64,000 nt of DNA from Actinomycetes bacterium (GTDB lineage: Bacteria; Actinomycetota; Acidimicrobiia; Acidimicrobiales; Acidimicrobiaceae), in contig JAJZLQ010000046.1 in the NCBI GenBank assembly GCA_021850605.1, positions 1-64,000 on the forward strand, read 5' to 3'. The translations under genes were made by a program, and so were the position numbers. The notes beneath the pieces are model-generated. The model worked only from the letters and a program-made list of their open reading frames with translations, made no database searches and had not been told where the DNA came from. The first letter of the stretch is position 1, and each line of letters begins with the position of its first letter. Shown here piece by piece: positions 60,426-64,000 of the stretch.

Positions 60426-61817
60426 CTGTTGACTTCTTATCTTCGTGAGCAGCGCAGTTACGCGATTGTAGGTCTCGCGATCTTCACTCATCTGCCCTTC
60501 GACCTTGTTGACAGCGTGCATCACCGTCGTGTGGTCCCGATTGCCGAACTCCTTGCCGATTGCGGGGAAGCTGAGGTCGGTCAGCTCGCGGAAGACGTAC
60601 ATCGCCACCTGCCTGGCCTCAACCAGAGGACGCTTTCGGGAAGCTCCTCTGATCTCGAGCGACGTGAGGCCGTAGTAAGCCGACACGGTATCGATTATTT
60701 CCTCGGGAGTTATCGCCTTTACATCGGTGTCCACCATGTCCGCCAGTAATTCCTTGGCGAGCTGGGTGGTGATCGAGAGTCCGTTGAGGGATGCGTAGGC
60801 GCTTACGCGGATTAGTGCCCCCTCGAGCTCCCTGATGTTGTCCTTGATCGCTTGGGCGATGAACTGGAGGACATCGTCAGGTACCGGGGTAACCATCATG
60901 TCGCTCTTCTTGCGAAGGATGGCGAGGCGCGTCTCGACTTCCGGCGGCTGGACATCGGTTATCAGTCCGGACATGAAGCGGCTCCTAAGCCGCTCCTCCA
61001 GGGTCGCGATGGCCTTGGGTGGGCGGTCGGAGGTGAGGACCATCTGCTTCCTGGCCGCATGGAGGTGATTGAAGGTGTGGAAGAACTCTTCCTGAAGCGA
61101 CTCCCGTGCCTCGAGGAACTGAACGTCGTCGATGAGGAGGATGTCGCATTCCCGGTACCTGCGTTTGAAGGAGGCGGTGTTGTTCTTGCGAATGGCATCG
61201 ACGAATTCGTTGAGAAATGTTTCCGTCGATACGTATCTGACCTTGAGCTCCGGATAGTTCTCCAGCGCGTAATTCCCGATCGCGTGTAGGAGGTGCGTCT
61301 TTCCGAGGCCGGCTTTGCCGTGAATGAAGAGGGGGTTGTAGGAGCGGGCCGGGGTCTCCGCCACACTCAGGGCTGCAGCATGCGCGAAACGGTTGGAGGA
61401 GCCTATGACAAAGGCGTCGAAGCTGTAGTTCGGGTTGATCATACCCCTCTCCTCGGCAGACGTCCTGGCTTGCCGTTGGCGTTCCGGCCGGGGCTCAGGT
61501 GTGAAGAGCTCGTGCTCGTCTGGATCAAAGGTGTCCTGTGCTTCGCCATCTGATCGGTTTGCCGTTGATGCGGCGGAGATACCTAGGACAACCTTGGTGT
61601 CCTCGAAGCCGAGCTCTTTGAGCACCTCGTTGATCTGGCCCAGGTGCCTTTGCTCTATTCGATTCTTGGCGATGCTCGAGGGGACGTCGAGAAAGAGCCT
61701 GTTATCGGCAAGCCGAGATGGGACTACGGTTTCAAAGAGGGCGAGCCAGGAGGACTCGGTGATCCGGTCCATGATCTTGGGGCGGCACATCCTCCAGAGG
61801 TCCTCGGCCTCAGTCAT
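60420..61817 (-). CDS. dnaA: Chromosomal replication initiator DnaA (start likely at 'MTEAEDLW'; ORF open to 62027)
   Basis: 'NPLFIHGKAGLGKTHLLHAIGN', 'DILLIDDVQFLEARESLQEEFFHTFN', 'REFGNRDHTTVMHA'-type signature ('GKEFGNRDHTTVMHAVNKVE'). Confidence 0.98.
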   Translation of the reverse strand: MTEAEDLWRMCRPKIMDRITESSWLALFETVVPSRLADNRLFLDVPSSIAKNRIEQRHLGQINEVLKELGFEDTKVVLGISAASTANRSDGEAQDTFDPDEHELFTPEPRPERQRQARTSAEERGMINPNYSFDAFVIGSSNRFAHAAALSVAETPARSYNPLFIHGKAGLGKTHLLHAIGNYALENYPELKVRYVSTETFLNEFVDAIRKNNTASFKRRYRECDILLIDDVQFLEARESLQEEFFHTFNHLHAARKQMVLTSDRPPKAIATLEERLRSRFMSGLITDVQPPEVETRLAILRKKSDMMVTPVPDDVLQFIAQAIKDNIRELEGALIRVSAYASLNGLSITTQLAKELLADMVDTDVKAITPEEIIDTVSAYYGLTSLEIRGASRKRPLVEARQVAMYVFRELTDLSFPAIGKEFGNRDHTTVMHAVNKVEGQMSEDRETYNRVTALLTKIRSQQL

Positions 61818-62057
61818 AGTAAGAAAATCCCAGCTAATAGGCTCATTATGCAGGTTGGTGCCCTCACCTCGCCATCCTTTACGGAGCGTTGGGCGAAACA
61901 TCCAGAGTCTAGGTATCGATCTCTGGCGAGGTTCCGGGGAAAGCGATCTTAGCAAGCTCTCAGCTCGCCTGGGTGAGATGAACGAGGTTCCAAGACTATG
62001 ATGGAACCTTGTCCAAAAAGCGCACAAGCGCTTTTAGCCAAGATTTCGGAGTTCGCG

Positions 62058-62192
62058 TTGAAGAGAACGTTTCAACCAAACAACCGGAGGCGTGCCAAGA
62101 AGCATGGCTTCCGCAAGAGGATGTCCACTCGGGCAGGCCGTGCAGTGTTGAAGGCACGGCGGCTGCAGGGTAGGCAGCGTCTGAGCGCTTGA
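62058..62192 (+). CDS. rpmH: Ribosomal protein L34 (TTG start)
   Basis: '[43 protein letters not shown]'; TTG with upstream CGGAG. Confidence 0.95.
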   Translation: MKRTFQPNNRRRAKKHGFRKRMSTRAGRAVLKARRLQGRQRLSA

Positions 62193-62214
62193 CCGGAGCC
62201 GGGCTGGCCGGGGT

Positions 62215-62586
62215 GTGAAGTCGATCTCCAGATCGGCGGAGTTCGCGGAAGTCAGGGCGCGGGGATTCAAATATCGCGCCGGCGCTCTTTCCCTAGTTTT
62301 CCTGCCGGGAGACGAACCCGAGGTGAGGCTAGGGATGTCTGTCCCACGCAAGGTCGGCAAGGCCGTCGTGAGGAACAAGCTTCGTCGCAGGGTCAGAGCG
62401 ATATTCCGTGAGCAGGAGTCTTCTATGGCGGCGGGCAGCTATGTAGTGCTCGCGTACCCGCAATCGGCCGCCCTGGATTACCATCAACTATCGGAGATCG
62501 TAACCTCGCTGACGGTCCGAGCTTCGCGAGCCGTTTCAAGTGCAAGCAAGACCATGTCAGAAGCGGTCGAGGAGCATCGGGTTTGA
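62215..62586 (+). CDS. rnpA: Ribonuclease P protein component
   Basis: 'SRSAEFAEVRARGFKYRAGALSLVFLP...RLGMSVPRKVGKAVVRNKLRRRVRAIFRE'. Confidence 0.95.
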   Translation: MKSISRSAEFAEVRARGFKYRAGALSLVFLPGDEPEVRLGMSVPRKVGKAVVRNKLRRRVRAIFREQESSMAAGSYVVLAYPQSAALDYHQLSEIVTSLTVRASRAVSSASKTMSEAVEEHRV

Positions 62587-62816
62587 AAAAAGTAGTGCTG
62601 GGAGCCATACGTGCCTACCAGAAGCTGAGGGCGGGGAGGATAGCTCCATGCCGCTATTACCCGTCGTGCTCCAACTACGCCTATGAAGCCGTCGAGCTCC
62701 ACGGGTCCGCCAGGGGCATGTGGCTGGCCACCAAGCGCGTGGCGCGGTGCAATCCATTCGGTGGCCAGGGGTTCGACCCCGTTCCAGAACCTAAAGGTAC
62801 AAAGGTAGCCAAATGA
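62583..62816 (+). CDS. yidD: Membrane protein insertion efficiency factor YidD (TTG start overlapping rnpA stop)
   Basis: 'IRAYQKLRAGRIAPCRYYPSCSNYAYEAVELHGSARGMWLATKRVARCNPFGGQGFDPVP'. Confidence 0.96.
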   Translation: MKKVVLGAIRAYQKLRAGRIAPCRYYPSCSNYAYEAVELHGSARGMWLATKRVARCNPFGGQGFDPVPEPKGTKVAK

Positions 62817-63817
62817 CTTACCTGGGCGATCTGTTCAAGCCCATCTTTGAGCTGTTGGCAGGACTCATAGCCATCTACTACGGGCTTGTCCACAGCTATG
62901 CGGGCGCAATCGCCCTGCTGACGGTAACAGTTATGGCTGTGGTGTGGCCGCTGACCCAGATGAGTACGCGCTCAATGCTGGAGATGCAGCGCCTTCAGCC
63001 CGAACTCAAGTCTCTGCAGGTCAAGTACAAGAATGACCGCGTCAAGCAGAACGAGGAGATGCAGCGCCTTTTCAAGGAGAACAAGGTATCCCCTGCTTCA
63101 GGTTGCCTGCCGATGCTGCTGCAGTTCCCCCTTCTCTTCGTTATGTACGACGTTATCCGGGGTCTTACCAACGTCCAGAAGAATGGCACTCCGGCCCCGA
63201 AGTACATTTCCCATACGACGCTTCTCTACAAGAACCTCGTTGCCGGCGGTGGCAAGATGCACTCGCTGGGCATCAATCTCGGGACCGCGGCCACGCACGT
63301 TCACAGCGGGTTCCTGACCGCACTCCCCTATTACGGCGTGGTCATCATCGCTGTGGTTCTCGTATTCATCTCGACATGGCAGATCTACTCCAAGAATCCG
63401 ACTGCTGCTGCAGCAAATAACCAGGCAGCCATGATTATGAAGTACTCACCGCTGTTGTTCGGGGTCATCTATATCGGTATCCCGGCCGGTGTTAACGTGT
63501 ATTTCGTGGTGTCCTCGCTTTTCCGTATCGGTCAGCAGGAGTTGATGTGGCGGCACGATCCGGTGCTTCGCAAGCACTCACTGGAGGCTCGTCAGAAGAT
63601 GGTCGAGACAAAGGCGCTCGAAGACTCGGGACAGATCCCCAAGCAGCCGAAGCAGAGTATATGGCAGCAGCTCAAGGGGGCTTCTCAGCAGGTGCGCGAA
63701 GCAGGAGGAGAGGCGGACGGCAAGGCAGCGCCCCAGAAGCCGCGCGGCGGTGCGGCTGGGCAGCAGAAGCCCCGGACGACCCCGCAGAACCGCAACGCCA
63801 AGCGCAAACGTAAGTAG
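62813..63817 (+). CDS. yidC: Membrane protein insertase YidC
   Basis: 'YYGLVHSYAGAIALLTVTVMAVVWPLTQMSTRSMLEMQRLQPELKSLQVKYKNDRVKQNEEMQRLFKENKVSPASGCLPMLLQFPLLFVMYDVI'. Confidence 0.96.
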   Translation: MTYLGDLFKPIFELLAGLIAIYYGLVHSYAGAIALLTVTVMAVVWPLTQMSTRSMLEMQRLQPELKSLQVKYKNDRVKQNEEMQRLFKENKVSPASGCLPMLLQFPLLFVMYDVIRGLTNVQKNGTPAPKYISHTTLLYKNLVAGGGKMHSLGINLGTAATHVHSGFLTALPYYGVVIIAVVLVFISTWQIYSKNPTAAAANNQAAMIMKYSPLLFGVIYIGIPAGVNVYFVVSSLFRIGQQELMWRHDPVLRKHSLEARQKMVETKALEDSGQIPKQPKQSIWQQLKGASQQVREAGGEADGKAAPQKPRGGAAGQQKPRTTPQNRNAKRKRK

Positions 63818-63818
63818 A

Positions 63819-63838
63819 CAGGCGCAATAAGGCGCCTG
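63819..63838 (+). terminator. Hairpin between yidC and jag
   Basis: CAGGCGC-AATAAG-GCGCCTG; no T-run, so attenuator or processing hairpin is equally possible. Confidence 0.4.
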
Positions 63839-63863
63839 CCGAACAAGGATTGATAGTCAACAA

Positions 63864-64000
63864 ATGGAATGGGTAGAGACCACAGGCAAGGACATAAGGG
63901 AGGCCGTTACGGCGGCTCTCGACCTGTTGGGTGTGGATGAGTCGGATATCGAGTACGAGGTGGTCGAGGAACCCAAGCAGGGTTTGTTTGGGCGGCTGAA
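63864..64000 (+). CDS. jag: Jag / SpoIIIJ-associated RNA-binding protein, N-terminus (truncated by window end)
   Basis: Own translation: MEWVETTGKDIREAVTAALDLLGVDESDIEYEVVEEPKQGLFGRLK... = Jag_N domain, directly after yidC. Confidence 0.9.
   Translation, partial: MEWVETTGKDIREAVTAALDLLGVDESDIEYEVVEEPKQGLFGRL

Overview
High-GC actinobacterial chromosome segment. Gene content and order resemble Acidimicrobiia-like or other deep-branching actinobacteria, but taxonomy is inferred from gene content only. The right end (about 52.5-64 kb) is the classical replication-origin neighbourhood. On the minus strand it carries dnaA, dnaN, recF, a DUF721 gene, gyrB, gyrA, a DUF3566 gene, tRNA-Ile and tRNA-Ala. 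On the plus strand it carries rpmH, rnpA, yidD, yidC and the start of jag. DnaA-box-like sites sit between dnaA and dnaN. Centre-right (40.4-47.1 kb) is the actinobacterial cell-wall/Ser-Thr-kinase locus fhaA-fhaB-pstP-pbpA-pknB, facing trpG/pabA and crgA; rodA/ftsW and pknA are missing from their usual slots. The rest is mostly housekeeping: glycan-type transferases, a MarP-like protease, a degenerate GGDEF-EAL protein, gltBD, MarR regulators, a PLP decarboxylase, amidase, patatin, larB/larC, pheA, hisS, adenine deaminase, thiolase, an S9 peptidase, an MFS exporter and LysE. The only clearly accessory zone is about 26.07-29.84 kb. It starts one base after a tRNA-Ser and is bracketed by two direct copies of an approximately 90-bp element with nested palindromes. 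Inside are transposase remnants, a carnitine/3-hydroxyacyl-CoA dehydrogenase-like gene, a multiply frameshifted membrane-protein pseudogene and a cysteine-less DksA/TraR-like gene. No CRISPR array, rRNA or intact transposase was seen. I found no convincing wholly new system; the best leads are the palindromic-repeat island, the reduced kinase/PBP operon, a paired MarR operator-like site and CTAG stop-codon palindromes at convergent gene ends.
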